A stretch of DNA of 64,000 nt from Jaltomata sinuosa (GCA_003996215.1 QJPP01000273.1:186001-250000), one strand, 5' to 3'. Numbered from the stretch's first letter, positions 1-12,378 are shown. Numbers and translations: made by a program. The notes: generated by a model not told the origin, from the sequence alone.

Positions 1-235
1 TATTATAAATGTGCTAATAGAAACTGTTCTGATAACAATAATATCTTATATACTCTAATAGCCAAATAAAATAAAAAAGGTCGGAGATTCTAGAAAAGAG
101 AAGTAATTGAATTTGACTTGTTTGATTATTCCTTGATGAATATATAGCTCTATCACTGAATTGTTTTTAGAAGATGACACCATCATGAAAGTTGCAGACC
201 TCGTAGTTTAATAGATTAAACTATAACTCATTTAT
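1..235. repeat. Downstream copy of the ALMT-flanking repeat
   Basis: This stretch beyond the 3' end of gene A matches the repeat units upstream of gene A at 5300-6430. Shared stretches include 'aatagccaaataaaataaaa', 'tgaatttgacttg' and 'atcatgaaagt'. The following segment at 230-310 matches 7252-7330, beyond the 3' end of gene B. These matches show that the duplicated unit containing A and B extends past the coding region on this side. Confidence 0.7.
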
Positions 236-494
236 TTATTTTGATTTTGTATACGAAAAAAAACCAAGTAATCAACCAGTGAAAACTTTAACATCAATCA
301 GAAAAAGGAGATAAAAAAGAAGAGATTAAGCATAGAAATTAACTAATATTACATATATCAACAAAAAAAACTTCTTGTCACTTTACTCTCTCATATCCTC
401 TTTTCTCTCCTTTTACACATTCAGTTGCAATTATTTACAATTCTCAATCGCAATTGATTAAAAAATTGAATGCTATCATAAAGCTTTGTATCAA

Positions 495-990
495 TTAAAT
501 TACAAAGTCTTCTTTTTTCTCCGCATTCTTCATCTCCTCTACCATTGTTGTTGCAATCATCAATGCAAATTCGAGAAATTGAGTGCTATTATAAAGCTCT
601 GTATCTGCTAAGTTTGTTAGTTCTCCTTTCTTCTTTGTTGTTTTCATCTCTTCCACTATTGGTATTCCCGTGTTTCCACGTATCCCAATAATAACATATT
701 CTCCCTTTCTTGTAGTTAGTGGATTATTCACTCGATTCGCCTCCTCTAGGACTGCCACTCCCTTTACTGATTTGAAAAATTGAGTACTATTATAAAGCTT
801 TATATCAGCGAAGTTCATAGAATCTCCTTTCTTTTTTGGCATTTTCGTCTCTTCCACTATTGTTGTTGCGGTGCTTCCACGTATCCAAATAACAAAAGGT
901 TCCCCTTTTGTTGCATTTATTGGATTATTCACTCGATTCGCCTCCTCTACTACCACTCTCTCCACTGATTCTATGTTATCATCTATCTCG
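495..990 (-). repeat. C-terminal tandem coding module of gene A
   Basis: The last exon contains two full copies and one partial copy of a module of 67 codons (201 bp). The peptide EEANRVNNP occurs at residues 500 and 567, and the matching 27 bases (starting ggattattcactcgattcgc on the plus strand) recur identically at 721 and 922. Each module runs EEANRVNNP - KGE - IxIRGxT - IVEExK - KKKG - LYNSTQF. The third copy has only the second half and is cut by a TAA at 495-497. Sequence past the stop (430-494) still resembles the rest of a module, so the ancestral tail was longer. Confidence 0.88.
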
Positions 991-3900
991 ATAGTAACAA
1001 AATCACCTCCCTCCACAACAGGATTCACGGTCCCACGGTGCATCATCTGCGGCCGATGCGATAGTGACGGTGTTGGCTTCTCCTCCGCCACCGCCTCGAT
1101 CGAACACAAATCTCTCATCTCCTTCTCCTTCTTTTGCTCCTTTTTCTTGAAACGCGCTTTGACCGAAAGCTCCACGACGGCCTCAGAGATCTCATCGACA
1201 CATTTAGTGACGGCTACGAGTAAGGACACGACGGATGTAGCAGGGACAAAGTCCATGACGCGCGATTCGTCGTGTCGAAAGAAGGTTTTTGAGGCACCTA
1301 GTGTGTGTTTGAGGTCATCAATGACATTTTTTGCATTACATAGGTGGATTATGGAAGAAGTTGGTTGTGTCATGGTTTTAATGGACAAGGCAAGTTCCTT
1401 TAAGGCATTGGTAGATTCCTTGATCATTCTTTTGCATGCTTCTTCTGTTCTCCTCTCAAATTCAGTTTGTGCCTACAAAATCAACCACATGTATAACAAT
1501 TAGAACTTTAGTAATAATATATGTCAATTTGATTATATATTATACAATTTAAGTTTTTATATATTATCAGCACAAATAATTTTTATACTATCATTTAGTA
1601 ATAATGCAAAGAACAACATGATAGTAGTATAATACAAAATACATTAGTTAAAAAAAAAAAACTCACAAATGTTCCCATATCAATTATGCCACTAGCTAGA
1701 AGAAAATCACATTTGAAGAAAGAGGACTAGACCTTGCCTAATTTTTGAAGAGATTTGTACAAGAGATTACACATCAAGGGTGGGGGGTTCAAATCATAGT
1801 TAGTTACCAAACAAATATTACTTCATGTGTTGATCAATTTGTGTGATGACGTTTGATTGGGCACGTAATTCAAAAGGGAAAAAATAATTATGGTGCCTCA
1901 ATATCATTTTTCGTGATGAAATATCGATTGATATTGTGTTTATATTAGTAATATGTTATTTTGACATATTATATTAGTGAAAGTGAAAGAGAATTTTAAT
2001 ATGAAAGAATGTCAAACTTTAAAAACTTGAACAACTTAATAAAACTACATAAATTTTAAATGGTAACATTTTGTAACTCTCAAAGTCGAAAGACAATACT
2101 GTTACATAAATTGGGACGAAATAATAATTCTTGTACGTTGTCCCCCTCCCCTTTAAATGTACTTCACGAGACGCGATATTCTCTTAACTGTTACTAGTAA
2201 TACGTACAAGTACGTTATTCCCTTAAATGATCGACACGAGACGACGAAAAAAGAAGAAGTAGGGTTTAAAGAAAGAGTGTATTATATATGTACCTGAGAT
2301 TTAGTGTTTAAATGGCCACTAAGAGCAAGAAGATGGCAAGCACATTTTCTAACAAGGCCACCAATCTTCAAGTATAGTTTCCATGGATGATTAAGCTTGA
2401 AAGTTCCATGAGGAGGTTCCCACCATGCTAAGTTTGCCTGAAATTACATAAAAAATAATTAATTATAAAGATAATTAAATTATATATTATCAGTATAATT
2501 TAACATGTTATATCATGTTACTTACTATATTTAGTTTAAGTTATATATCAATCAATGTTGTTAATTAAAGTTATCGAGTTACCTTTTAAGTAACCTGATT
2601 ATGTGAATTTCTTTTACATTGCAATACACAAAACTTAAATTCTTAAACTCATTATAAAGTGAATCTCATGCATGTTACCAAAAATGATAAGGCAAGAAAA
2701 TGTGACAAATAATAAATAAATAATAGTAACCTCTTTTGGATGCTATGAAAAAAGGGAGCCTCGTGCACTAAAGCTCTCGCAATGTGCAGGGTTTAGAGAA
2801 GAATCCGACCACAAGGGTCTATTGTACGCAGTCTTACCTTACATTTCTGCAAGAGACTGTTTCCAAGGCTCAGATGCTACAAAGAAAAGGAAAAAAAAAG
2901 TCTAATTAGTAATTTGATTTACTCACCAAAGATTCCTCAGTGGCCTTAGAACCAAGAACACTTAAAAAAGCTTCAAGAAATCCCTTTTCATTGTTCTTGT
3001 TACCTTCAACATTCTCAATCTCAGAAATGTGAAAATACTCATTTCCAAAACCTGGAAAAAAAGAAGTTAATTTTTATCAACTTGTTGTTCTACATAAATT
3101 CTTACAAAGTTGATCGAGTGACAGAAGGTTAAATTATATTCTATTTGTTTCAATTTATGCGAATGTGTTTAATTATATATGGAGTTTAAGAAAAAAATAA
3201 GCTTTTTTTTAAAATTTATGATCTTAAATAATCCATCAGGTCCATTTTAAGTGATTCTTTTAGGTTTTGATGACACTCCCTATTAGGAAAATCATTTAAT
3301 AGCGTTAATTAGTAAGAGGAAAAATCGCGTAACTAGCTAGGACTAGATTTAAGAGGTTAGAAAGTCATTTATTATGGACATAGGGAGTATGGCATAGGGG
3401 GCAAATCTAAAAGGTTAGGTAAATACAAATTTAATCGTTTTCAAATTAGAAAGAAATCAATTTTTATGGAATAAATGAAAAAGAAAATAAGGTCATATAA
3501 ACTGAAACAGACCTTGTAAGAAACTTGCTAGCTTTTCAAGATTGGTACTAGTAAGCTTATGAAGATCGTCTCCAGCCCACACCGGACGAATAAGCATGGA
3601 GATGGTCATGACTGTGAAGACGCCGATAAGAATGGTGGATATCCGTTGGTGAGCCAATTGAAAAATATTCTCCGATCGATAACCAGAGACGGTGACCAAG
3701 CTGAAGGTCAAGACAAATATCATGGTTCCATAGTCATACCTCCTCTTTATATAGGGGTAAAATCTTGTAAATGTACCTAAAGCACCTACATATATCATTA
3801 GATATGGGGTTAATTAAACTTGTACTCCTGAATTCATTTAAGTTTATGTGATCCTATTTTTTCATTTTTAGTTCATGCAATAAAAACGATATCTTTCTTA

Positions 3901-5125
3901 CGCTTCTCATTTTACTTTTAATGAAAAGCTTTTATAGCGACCATCAAATGTTATGGCATTATATTGTTTAAGGGGTAAAATTTACAAATGTCTACTTTTC
4001 AGCCCCAAGAAAAATAGCCACTTTCCTGGAGTTCCATCTGCCAGTATCTAAGAGTTTCACTTGTGAAATTTGAAACTCCACGCCAGTGATTATATTTTAA
4101 AGACAAATCAAAAAGTGGTCAGCGAACATTATTTCTCTCATGTTTAAGATAACAAGTTTCAAAATTTTTATAACCATACAAGTGTTATGATATGTTTGTT
4201 ACCATAAATTTCAAAAACTTTTATTTCTCTCATAAATTTAGTGTTGATAAGTCAAATAGAATTGGAGTGAATATAAATGAACAAGTTGAGTATTTAATGT
4301 AAGTACATGTTAATTAGTGTCATTAAGTGAACCAATTTTTAATGATTTTCATACCTACAATAAATACCAAAACTCCAAGAACTATAGGATCTGGCCCTTT
4401 TTTCCCAATCAATTCAGCTAAATATTTAGCTCCAAGACCAAATGCACCAGCTAGTGCTGTACCAATTCCTCTATTTATGCTCTTTGATATTGTTGCACCT
4501 GAATAAAATAAAACATCAAAAAACTAGATAGAAAGTTCATCGATGATCTGTTGTTAAATAGTTTGTAGTTAACATTTTTTTTGATAATCAGTCGTTGATG
4601 CGGCATTAGATAAGATTAGAGATGGTTTTTGCTGTTTAGCAACAGAAATTGGAATTAACTAGGAATTTCATCGCTAAATAGCTTGTAGCTAATAACTTTT
4701 TTGGTCACTAATTCATCATTGAATAGGATGAACGATGGGTTTTTGTTGTTTACCAACATAAATTGTTCATCGATAATTCCTATTTTTTGGTAGGTGTACC
4801 AAATTGGAAGATTATTGTAGGAAAAAAGAAAAGAATTACCAGCAGTGAATTCAAAAGCGACTATCACAGTAAGGACAGCCCACATTGCTGGTTGATCAAA
4901 GCTATGAAATAATGGTTCAGTGTAGTAGAACAATGAGACTAAAGTGAGAGCTAGTCCTACTTTAAATGCATGCCAAATTTTTCTTGGATCATCTTTGCCA
5001 ATTTGCTTTGTGTTTTTAGCAATTTTTCCAACTTTCTTGTTAAACTTTCTTGGTAAATCCTTGAATTTGTTCCACCACTTGGTGAAAACACCAAGATTTT
5101 CTTGATTTTTTGCATCAATCTCCAT
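495..5125 (-). CDS. ALMT-family anion channel, gene A (six exons, 649 aa)
   Basis: Predicted aluminium-activated malate transporter family protein, an anion channel that carries malate or other anions across the plasma membrane or tonoplast. Exons on the minus strand, in coding order: 5125-4840, 4498-4355, 3785-3513, 3051-2927, 2437-2294, 1472-495. All borders are GT-AG and the total is 1950 nt. The start ATG (5123-5125) gives MEIDAKNQEN, aligned with gene B. Seen in the protein: motif IGKDDPRKIWHAFKVGLAL before TM1; TM1-TM6 between about residues 52 and 215; pore-type arginines at 105 (LNRG-like 'INRG') and 191 (QRIST); RPVWAGDDLHKL after TM6; the family WEP motif at 282-284 (WWEPPHG); and a long charged cytosolic tail. 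The tail holds repeated modules from about residue 500 and ends inside a third, partial module. It looks closest to the AtALMT1 clade. The transported anion is not shown by sequence. Confidence 0.93.
2752..2871 (-). mobile_element. Au-like SINE, 5'-truncated, in intron 4 of gene A
   Basis: The reverse strand carries the Au SINE body ('aatagacccttgtggtc' and related sequence) and ends in the 'tagtgcac' tail. The tRNA-like head is missing. It is absent from the same intron of gene B. Imperfect flanking repeats (GATGCTATGAA / GATGCTACAAA) look like its target duplication. The insertion therefore happened after the A/B duplication, or was lost from B. Confidence 0.72.
3130..3390. mobile_element. 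Stowaway-like MITE in intron 3 of gene A
   Basis: Terminal sequences of the 'ctattTGTTTCAATTTATG...CATAGGGAGTAT' type bound this intronic element. The matching intron of gene B has a related one at about 10087-10275, so this insertion predates the A/B duplication. Confidence 0.55.
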
Positions 5126-5228
5126 GAAAATGAAAAAAATGGAATAAATGAAGGGGTGTTGGAAGAAGAGAGACAAGAGAAAGGCAATGAGATGAGAATT
5201 GAATAATAAAAGAATCTCAAGAACCTCT

Positions 5229-5235
5229 ATTTATA
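5229..5235 (-). promoter_or_regulatory. TATA box of gene A
   Basis: TATAAAT on the minus strand, about 105 nt upstream of the gene A start codon. The equivalent position in gene B and in both gene C first-exon copies has the same motif (TATAAAT), which supports it as the core promoter. Confidence 0.72.
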
Positions 5236-5299
5236 GTTGGGAAAAAATTGAGGTGGAATATTTTAGCAATTTATTTGTACATGAGTATTTGTCATTGTA

Positions 5300-6530
5300 G
5301 CGGTCTCGTGATAATAATAATATTTTATCTATTTTAATAGCCGAATAAAACAAAAAAGGATGGAGATACTAGAAAAGAAAAGTCATTGAATTTGACTTGC
5401 TTGATTCCTTCTTTGTAGTATATAGGTCTGCCAATGAATTTTCCAGAAGAATGACACGATCATGAAATTCGTAAACCTAACAGTACGTACATATGACAGT
5501 TCCAGAGATTTTCTTCATTTTAGTTATTTAAAGCTTGATCAAAAGGAGATTAACATTAACACATACTAATGTCAACAAGGATAATTTCATTTTGTAGAAC
5601 ACACAAGTTGTCATAGGAAGTCAAAATATTACACGTACTTGTAGAAACTATCTCGATAATAATAATATTTTATCTACTTTAATAGTCGAATAAAATAAAA
5701 GAAGGCGAAGATACTAGAAAAAAGTCATTGAATTTGACTTGTTTGATTCCTTTCTTGTAATATATAGGTCTGCCAATAAATTTTTTCAGAAGAATGGCAT
5801 GATCATGAAAGTCATAGACCTCGTAGTACGTACAAATGCCAAATGATATTTGCTTCATTTTAATTATTTAAAGCTTGATCAAAAGGAGATCAGAATTAAT
5901 ACATATTAATATCAGTAAGGATAATTTTACTTTGTAGAACCACAAGTTGCCATAGGAGGTTGAAATATTACAAGTACTAGTAGAAACTAATAACATTTTA
6001 TTTATTCTAATAACCAAATAAAACAAAAGAGGGTGGAGATGTTAGAAAAGAAAAGCCATTGATTTTGGAGAATAAGACGATCATGAAAGTCGTAGGCATC
6101 TTAGTATACATTACATTTGCTTCATGTTTCTCTTTCTAGTCAAGCTTCCTCAACTTTGAAGCGCGTCACTGAAACATCCAAGGGAAAGTGATGCGAATTT
6201 GGCAAAAACCAAATCAGTGTAATTTGCACGAGGATATCTTATTTCTAATTGCCGAATAAAACAAAAGAGGGTGGAGAATATGCTAGAAAAGAAAAGCCAT
6301 TGAATTTGGAGAATAAGACGATCATAATCATGAAAGTTAATGAATCTTATTGAAGAATAAGACGATCATGAAAGTCGTAGGCCTCTTGGTATAAATTACA
6401 TTTGCTTCATGTTTCTCTTCCTAGTCAAGTTTCCCCAACTTTGAAGCGCGTCACTGAAACATCCAAGGAAAAGTGATGCAAATTTGGCAGAAAACAATCA
6501 GTGTAATTTGCACGAGGATATTGCAAATGA
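5300..6530. repeat. Tandem repeat array upstream of gene A
   Basis: Four degenerate units of about 250-345 bp start near 5308, 5652, 5988 and 6236. Each begins with an 'aataatatttt...taatagccgaataaaac' stretch and continues with 'gatactagaaaag' and 'gatcatgaaagtcgtag'. The last two units share a longer segment ending in 'cagtgtaatttgcacgagga'. The array lies between the gene A promoter and the 3' end of gene B. A further copy lies at 1-235, so it probably arose with the tandem gene duplication. Confidence 0.8.
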
Positions 6531-7543
6531 TCTATCACGCAGAAAAAACTCCAAAAGTGTGGTTGATGACTGATTTGTTGTGTGGAGAAGTCAATTTGTG
6601 ACTGATTTGTGAGGATCAATGCTTATGGTGACGAGAACAAAGAAATGGTGTATAGATGTTGTAATATTTGCGACGCGGACTAGGATTAATTGAAAATTGA
6701 TTTAAGAGTTATATATTCATAAGTTAAAAATTCTGAATTCGCCATTGTTCTAGCGATTTCACCTGCATTCATAGACCTGTTAGGATTTATCCTGATTTTC
6801 TTATCAATTTTTTTTTTTGAAAGGAAGAGTGAAAGTTTACTCGTAATTAATTTTTACTTTTTCCTTAAAGATATAAATCTTCCATACTTGAGTAACCCCT
6901 TTCTTGAAGGAAAAGATTTGACTTTTATAAATTGAAGATTGTTCCTTCTTACACAACAACACGATAGCATCAACAATGAAATCATTAAATAGTCCTATTT
7001 AGGAGAGATTATTCTCTCAATAGTTTTGTATTTTCTTTTATATTAATTTTCTTCAATTTATTAAGCCATATTCATAGATCTGTTAGGATTTGTCCTTTTT
7101 CTTACAATATTTAAATTTTACTTTTTTAAAAAAAAGGAAGAGCGAAAGTTCACTGTAATTAATTTCTACTTTTCCCGAAAGATATAAATCTTCCATATTT
7201 GAGTAACTCCTTTTTTGGAGAAATAAATTCTTATTTCAAGTCTTCCTTTTATTTATTTTGATTTTGTATATGAAAAATAAAGTAATCAACCATGGGAAAC
7301 TTAATTTTAACATTCTAAATCAGAAAAAGGGAGATGGAAAAAGGGAGATAATTTAAATAAGAAAACTTGTATGACATATACAAAATATTTATCATACAAA
7401 CATCCTACTTTGTCACTTCTCTTTATTTTAACTCTAGGGAGTGAAATAAAACAACTAGAACAAATTTCACTCCTTATTCTCTCATCTATCTTTTTTTTTT
7501 CTTTTTACCTTTTCTCATTTTATTTGAAATTATTTACAATTAT
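6531..7543. other. Intergenic DNA between genes A and B
   Basis: No gene is seen. Two partly similar segments ('catagacctgttaggatttatcc' near 6770 and 'catagatctgttaggatttgtcc' near 7072) each run into 'aaggaagag(t/c)gaaagtt' and 'gatataaatcttccata', so this is a small tandem duplication of about 310 bp. The stretch 7250-7330 matches 230-310 below gene A. Confidence 0.6.
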
Positions 7544-8045
7544 TTATTTTCGATTAACCTCAATTACAATTGATTCGAAAAATTGAGTGTTATCATTTGG
7601 CTTTGCGTCAACCAAGTTCATAAATTCTCTTTTCTTCTCTGCCGTCTTCATCTCTTCCACTATTGTCATCACAGTCACCAATGCAGATTCGAGAAATTGA
7701 GTGTTATCATAAAACTTTGCATATGCTAAGTCTGATAGTTCTCCTTTCTTCTTTGCCGTTTTCATCTCTTCCACTACTGGTGTTGCGGTGTTTCCACGTA
7801 TCCCAATAACAAGGGACCCTCCCTTTCTCTCAGCTAGTGGATTATTCACTCGATTCGCCTCCTCTAGTATTGCCACCTCCTCAACTATGTCCATGAATTC
7901 TCCTTTCTTTTTTGACATTTTTGACTCTTCCACTATTTCTGTTGAGGTGCCTCCGCGTATCCAAATAACAAAAGGTTCCCTTTTTGTTGCATTTATCGGA
8001 TTATTATTCACTCGATTTACATCCTCTACTACCACTCTCTTTGCC
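7544..8045 (-). repeat. C-terminal tandem coding module of gene B
   Basis: Three module copies lie in the last exon. The first (RVVVEDVNRVNN from about residue 490) lacks the LYNSTQF part. The second starts at EEANRVNNP (residue 547). The third keeps only IVEEMKTAEKK...NTQFFES. All share VEExKxxKKKxEF/L. Gene C has no such modules, so the expansion is specific to the A/B lineage within this window. Confidence 0.85.
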
Positions 8046-11000
8046 GATTCTGCATTGTCATCTATCTCGATTGTAACAAAATCATCTCCCTCCACAACAG
8101 GATTCACGGTCCCACGGTGCATTATTTGTGACCGGGACGGTGGCGGCTTGTCCCCCGCCGCCGCTTTGGTCGAACATGAATCTCTCCTCCTCCTCTCATT
8201 TTTCTCCTTCTTTTCAAAACACGCTTCGGCCGAAAGCTCCTCGACGGCCTCATAAATTTCTTCGACGCATTTAGTGACGTCGACAAGTAAAGACACGACA
8301 GATGCAGCAGGGACGAAGTCCATGACACACGATTCGTCGTGTCGAAAGAAGGTTTTTGAGGTACCTAATGTGTGTTTGAGGTCATCAATGACATTTTTTG
8401 CATTACATATGTGGATTATGGAAGAAGTTGGTTGTGTCATGGTTTTAATGGACAAGGCAAGTTCCATTAAGGCTTTGCTAGATTCCTTGATCATTCTTTT
8501 GCATGCTTCTTCTGTTCTCTTCTCAAATTCAGTTTGTGCCTACAAAATCAACCACATTGATAACAATTAAAACTATAGTAATAATATGTTAATATGACAT
8601 ATACATTATAGAATTTAAGTAATACATAAAAGATTCTTTTACTATTAGATATGAAAGAATATTAACGTTTAAAATTTGAATAACTTAATTAAATTGTATA
8701 GATTTTAAATGGTATCAAACATTTTGTGACTTCCAAAATTGATAGACAATAATGTCATATAAATTGAGACAGGATATTATGGTCTTTTTTTGTTTATTTA
8801 TAAGAAATTCAAACTTATGTACACTTTAGGGTTGTATAAGAGCTTCTAATGTTTCTTTTTTATTAAGAAAGAACTTCTTTTGATCATTATTCGGGCTTTT
8901 ATCTATGTAAAAATTAGAAAATCAAATCGATATGTTAATTGCATTTATTCCTAAATGTTGTCGGATACTGTTAACTTTTAAAATATTCTTTTAATTGTTA
9001 TCAATAATACGTGTAAGTATGTTATATCCTCTTAAATTGACGTCACGAGGCACAATATTTTATTAATTGTTACCAGTAATCCGTACAAGTACATTGCCCC
9101 CCCCCCCCCCACCCATCCCCCGTACATCACGAGGTACAATATTTTTAACCCTCCCCTTTAAATGTACATCATGAGTTGCGATATTCTCTTAACTGTTACT
9201 TGTAATACGTAAAAGTTCGTTACCCCCCTTAAACGAACGACACGAAGCGACGAAAAAAGAAGTATTACCTGAGGTTTAGAGTTTAAGTGGCCACTAAGAG
9301 CTAGAAGATGGCAAGCACATTTTCTAACAAGGCCACCAATCTTCAAGTATAGTTTCCATGGATGATTAAGCTTGAAAGCTCCATGAGGGGGTTCCCACCA
9401 TGCTAAGTTTGCCTGAAAATTAACAATAAATAACTAATTATAGACGAAATTTAAATTATATACATTAACAGTATAATGAAGCTTGTATACTATTTGTGTA
9501 ATCTAATTTGTTATAACATGTCACTACTTACTATATATTTTAAGTTGTCAATCAATATTGTTAAATAAAGTTATCGATAATTACCTTTTAAATAATTTGA
9601 TTATGTGATTTTTTTTTATATCGTTGGTACACAAAACTTAAACTCATTGTAAAGTGAATCATGTTAGCAAAAGTGATTAAAAAGGCAAGAAAATGTTTTG
9701 TTTTTTTGCTTACTATTGCCACCTTAGTGCTCTTTCATAACAAGATAAATAATAAATAATATTAACCTCTTTTGGATGCTATGAAGAAAATGAAAAAAAA
9801 GTCTAACTAGTGATGAGATAATTATACTTTTTATTTTCTTTAAAATTATGAGAATTAAACTTGTAATCTGATTAATTTACTCACCCAAGATTCCTCAGTG
9901 GCCTTAGAACCAAGAACACTTACAAAAGTTTCAAGAAATCCCTTTTCATTTTTGTTGGTACCTTCAGAAATGTGAAAATATTCACTTCCAAAACCTGCAA
10001 AAACACACAAAAAAAAAAGTTTATTTTTTTTCAATTTATTGCTCCACATAAATTCTTAAAACTTGAAGTGACAGAAGGTTAAATAATATGTCATCTGTTA
10101 TAATTTATGTAAATGTATTTAATTAATATAGAGTTTAAGAAAAAAAAGATATTTTCTTCTTTTAAAATTTATGATCTTAAACAATCCATCTGGTCCATAC
10201 CTTGTTTTGGTACTTCAAAAGATCACTTAAGTGGGACCAAATTTAAAAGGTTACAAAATCATTTGTAGACCATAGGGAGTGTGACATAATTAACATTGTT
10301 TGTTGTTATAAAAACTTCTCATTAAAAGTAAATAAAAAGTTAAAAATTAAATTATTTTTAAATTATAAAGAAATAAATCTTTATGTAACGGATTAATAAA
10401 GAAAAAAGGTCGCATAAACTGAAACTGACCTACTAAGAAGTTTGCTAACTTTTCAAGATTGGTACAAGCAAGTTTATGAAGATCGTCTCCGGCCCACACC
10501 GGACGAATAAGCATGGAGATAGTCATGACGGTGGAGACGCCGATAAGAATGGTCAATATCCGCCGATTAGCCAACTGAAAAATATCTTCCGATCGATAAT
10601 CGGAGACGGCGACCAAGCTGAAGGTCAAGACAAATATCATGGTTCCATAGTCATACTTCTTCTTAATACGGGGGTAAAATCTTGTAAATGTACCTAAAGT
10701 ACCTGCAAATATCATTAGAATTAGGGTTGTGCCCAGTGACGGAGGTAGGATTTTTACTAAGGGGGTTCAAAATATGAAAAAGTGAACACACGAAGAAGGA
10801 TTTTCTGTCGAATGATTCTACCTGGCTCCGCCCCTGAAAGTGCCTCTATTTTTTCATTTTTAGTTCGTCCAATAAAAATGACATCTTTCTTATACTTTTC
10901 TTTTTACTTGTAATGAGAAACTTATATAGTCACACAAATGTTATAACATGTTTAAGGCGTAAAATTTACAAACAACCACTTTTCAGTCTTTACATCAACA

Positions 11001-12261
11001 ACAATAACAACATATCTAGTATAATCCCATAAGTGGGATCTGAGGAGGGTGATGTGTATGCAATCTTACCTCTACCTTGCGAAGGTAGAGAAACTGTTAC
11101 TGATAGATCCTAGGCTCAAGTAAAGGATACCACTTTTCAGTCCCTATAATTGAAAAATAGTCATTATCCTGAAATTTCATATGCCATTGTCTTAAAGTTT
11201 TACTTGTAAAATTTAATACTCTATGCCAATAACTATTTTTCAAAGATAGATTGGAAAGTGATATGTGCCATTAGCATTTGAGTGAAGAAAAATGAACAAG
11301 TTGAGTCCTTAATGTAAGTACATGTTAGTTAGTGTCATTAAATGAAATAATTTTTAATGATTTTGTGTATGAGAAAAAAGTATACTTCCTTCGGTTTCAC
11401 ATTTTTGTATTGTTATTTATATATATGGTTTGCATTTTCATACCTACAATGAAGACCAAAACCCCAAGAACTATAGGATTTGGCCCTCTTTTTCCAATCA
11501 TTTCAGCTAAATATTTAGCTCCAAGACCAAATGCACCAGCTACTGCTGTACCAAATCCTCTATTTAAGCTCTTGGATATAGTTGCTCCTGCATAATAGAC
11601 ATCAATCAACTCATTATCTCCATGAAATTAGGTATGAAATTCGTAGCTAATCTGTTGTTAAACAGCCTGTAGTTAACATAGTTTTTTGATGATCCAATTT
11701 ATCGTTAAATAAACTTAGTGGTAGAAGGTGTCCATTGCTGATTCCTGTTTTTCTTGTAGTGCTACAAAAAATCTGAAATTAGCAATAAAATTTTATCACT
11801 GATCTGTAGCTAACATAACTAACAGGATTTCATGATTCATATAGCTAATCCATGACAAAATAGGATGAACAACGAATTTTTGTTGTTTAACAATAAAAAA
11901 TGTCTAATTCATATTTTTTTTGGTAGATGTACCCAATTGGAAGATTAATGTAGAAAAAAAAAGAATTACCAGCAGTGAATTCAAAAGCAACCACCACTGT
12001 GAGGACAGCCCACATTGCTTGTTGATCAAAACTTTGATATAGTGGATCTGTGTAGTAGAACAATGAGACTAAAGTGAGAGCTAATCCCACTTTGAATGCA
12101 TGCCAAATTTTTCTTGGATCATCTTTGCCAATTTGCTTTGTGTTCTTAACAATTTTTTCAACCTTCTTCTTGAATTTTCTTGGAAAATCGTTGAGCTTGT
12201 TCCACCACTTCCAAGTGGTGGAAGCATCAGTATTTTCTTGATTTGTTGAATCAATCTCCAT
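7544..12261 (-). CDS. ALMT-family anion channel, gene B (six exons, 652 aa)
   Basis: Tandem paralogue of gene A, predicted to be a malate/anion channel. Exons in coding order: 12261-11970, 11587-11444, 10702-10430, 9994-9885, 9412-9269, 8539-7544. All borders are GT-AG and the total is 1959 nt. Intron positions and phases are identical to gene A. Seen: IGKDDPRKIWHAFKVGLAL; six predicted TM segments over the first 220 residues; pore-type arginines at 107 (LNRG) and 193; RPVWAGDDLHKL; and WWEPPHG with WEP at 279-281. Exon 4 is 15 bases shorter than in A. The C-terminal tail carries the same repeated module, here with a 13-14 codon deletion in the first copy. The third copy is more complete than in A, ending NTQFFESIVIEVNRK. 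Clade placement near AtALMT1 is inference. Confidence 0.93.
10734..10836. mobile_element. Short hAT-type MITE in intron 2 of gene B
   Basis: It begins CAGTGACGGAGG and ends GGCTCCGCCCCTG, so the terminal inverted repeats follow the CAGxGxCGGAG pattern. The flanks share only 'gtgcc', so the target duplication is poor. Gene A lacks the element. It belongs to the same TIR class as the gene C intron element at 36245-36642. Confidence 0.65.
10989..11128 (-). mobile_element. TS-type SINE in intron 2 of gene B
   Basis: 5'-truncated TS-like SINE with its (TTG)n end on the left ('caacaacaataacaacat' on the plus strand). A perfect 14-bp target duplication, ACCACTTTTCAGTC, lies at 10975-10988 and 11129-11142. 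The site is empty in gene A, so the insertion is younger than the A/B duplication. Confidence 0.85.
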
Positions 12262-12368
12262 GAAAATGGAAGAAATTGGGACAGATAAAAGGGTGTTGGG
12301 AGAGAAAGAAGAGAGAAAAGAGAAATGTGATGGAATGATTGTTTAATGAAAGAACTTCAAGCAGCTCA

Positions 12369-12375
12369 ATTTATA
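12369..12375 (-). promoter_or_regulatory. TATA box of gene B
   Basis: TATAAAT on the minus strand, 108 nt upstream of the start codon and at the same relative place as in gene A. Confidence 0.7.
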
Positions 12376-12378
12376 GTT

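Noticed and set aside
871..1503. 210-aa plus-strand frame over gene A exon 6
   Set aside because: Antisense shadow of the ALMT last exon; the same shadow appears over genes B and C.
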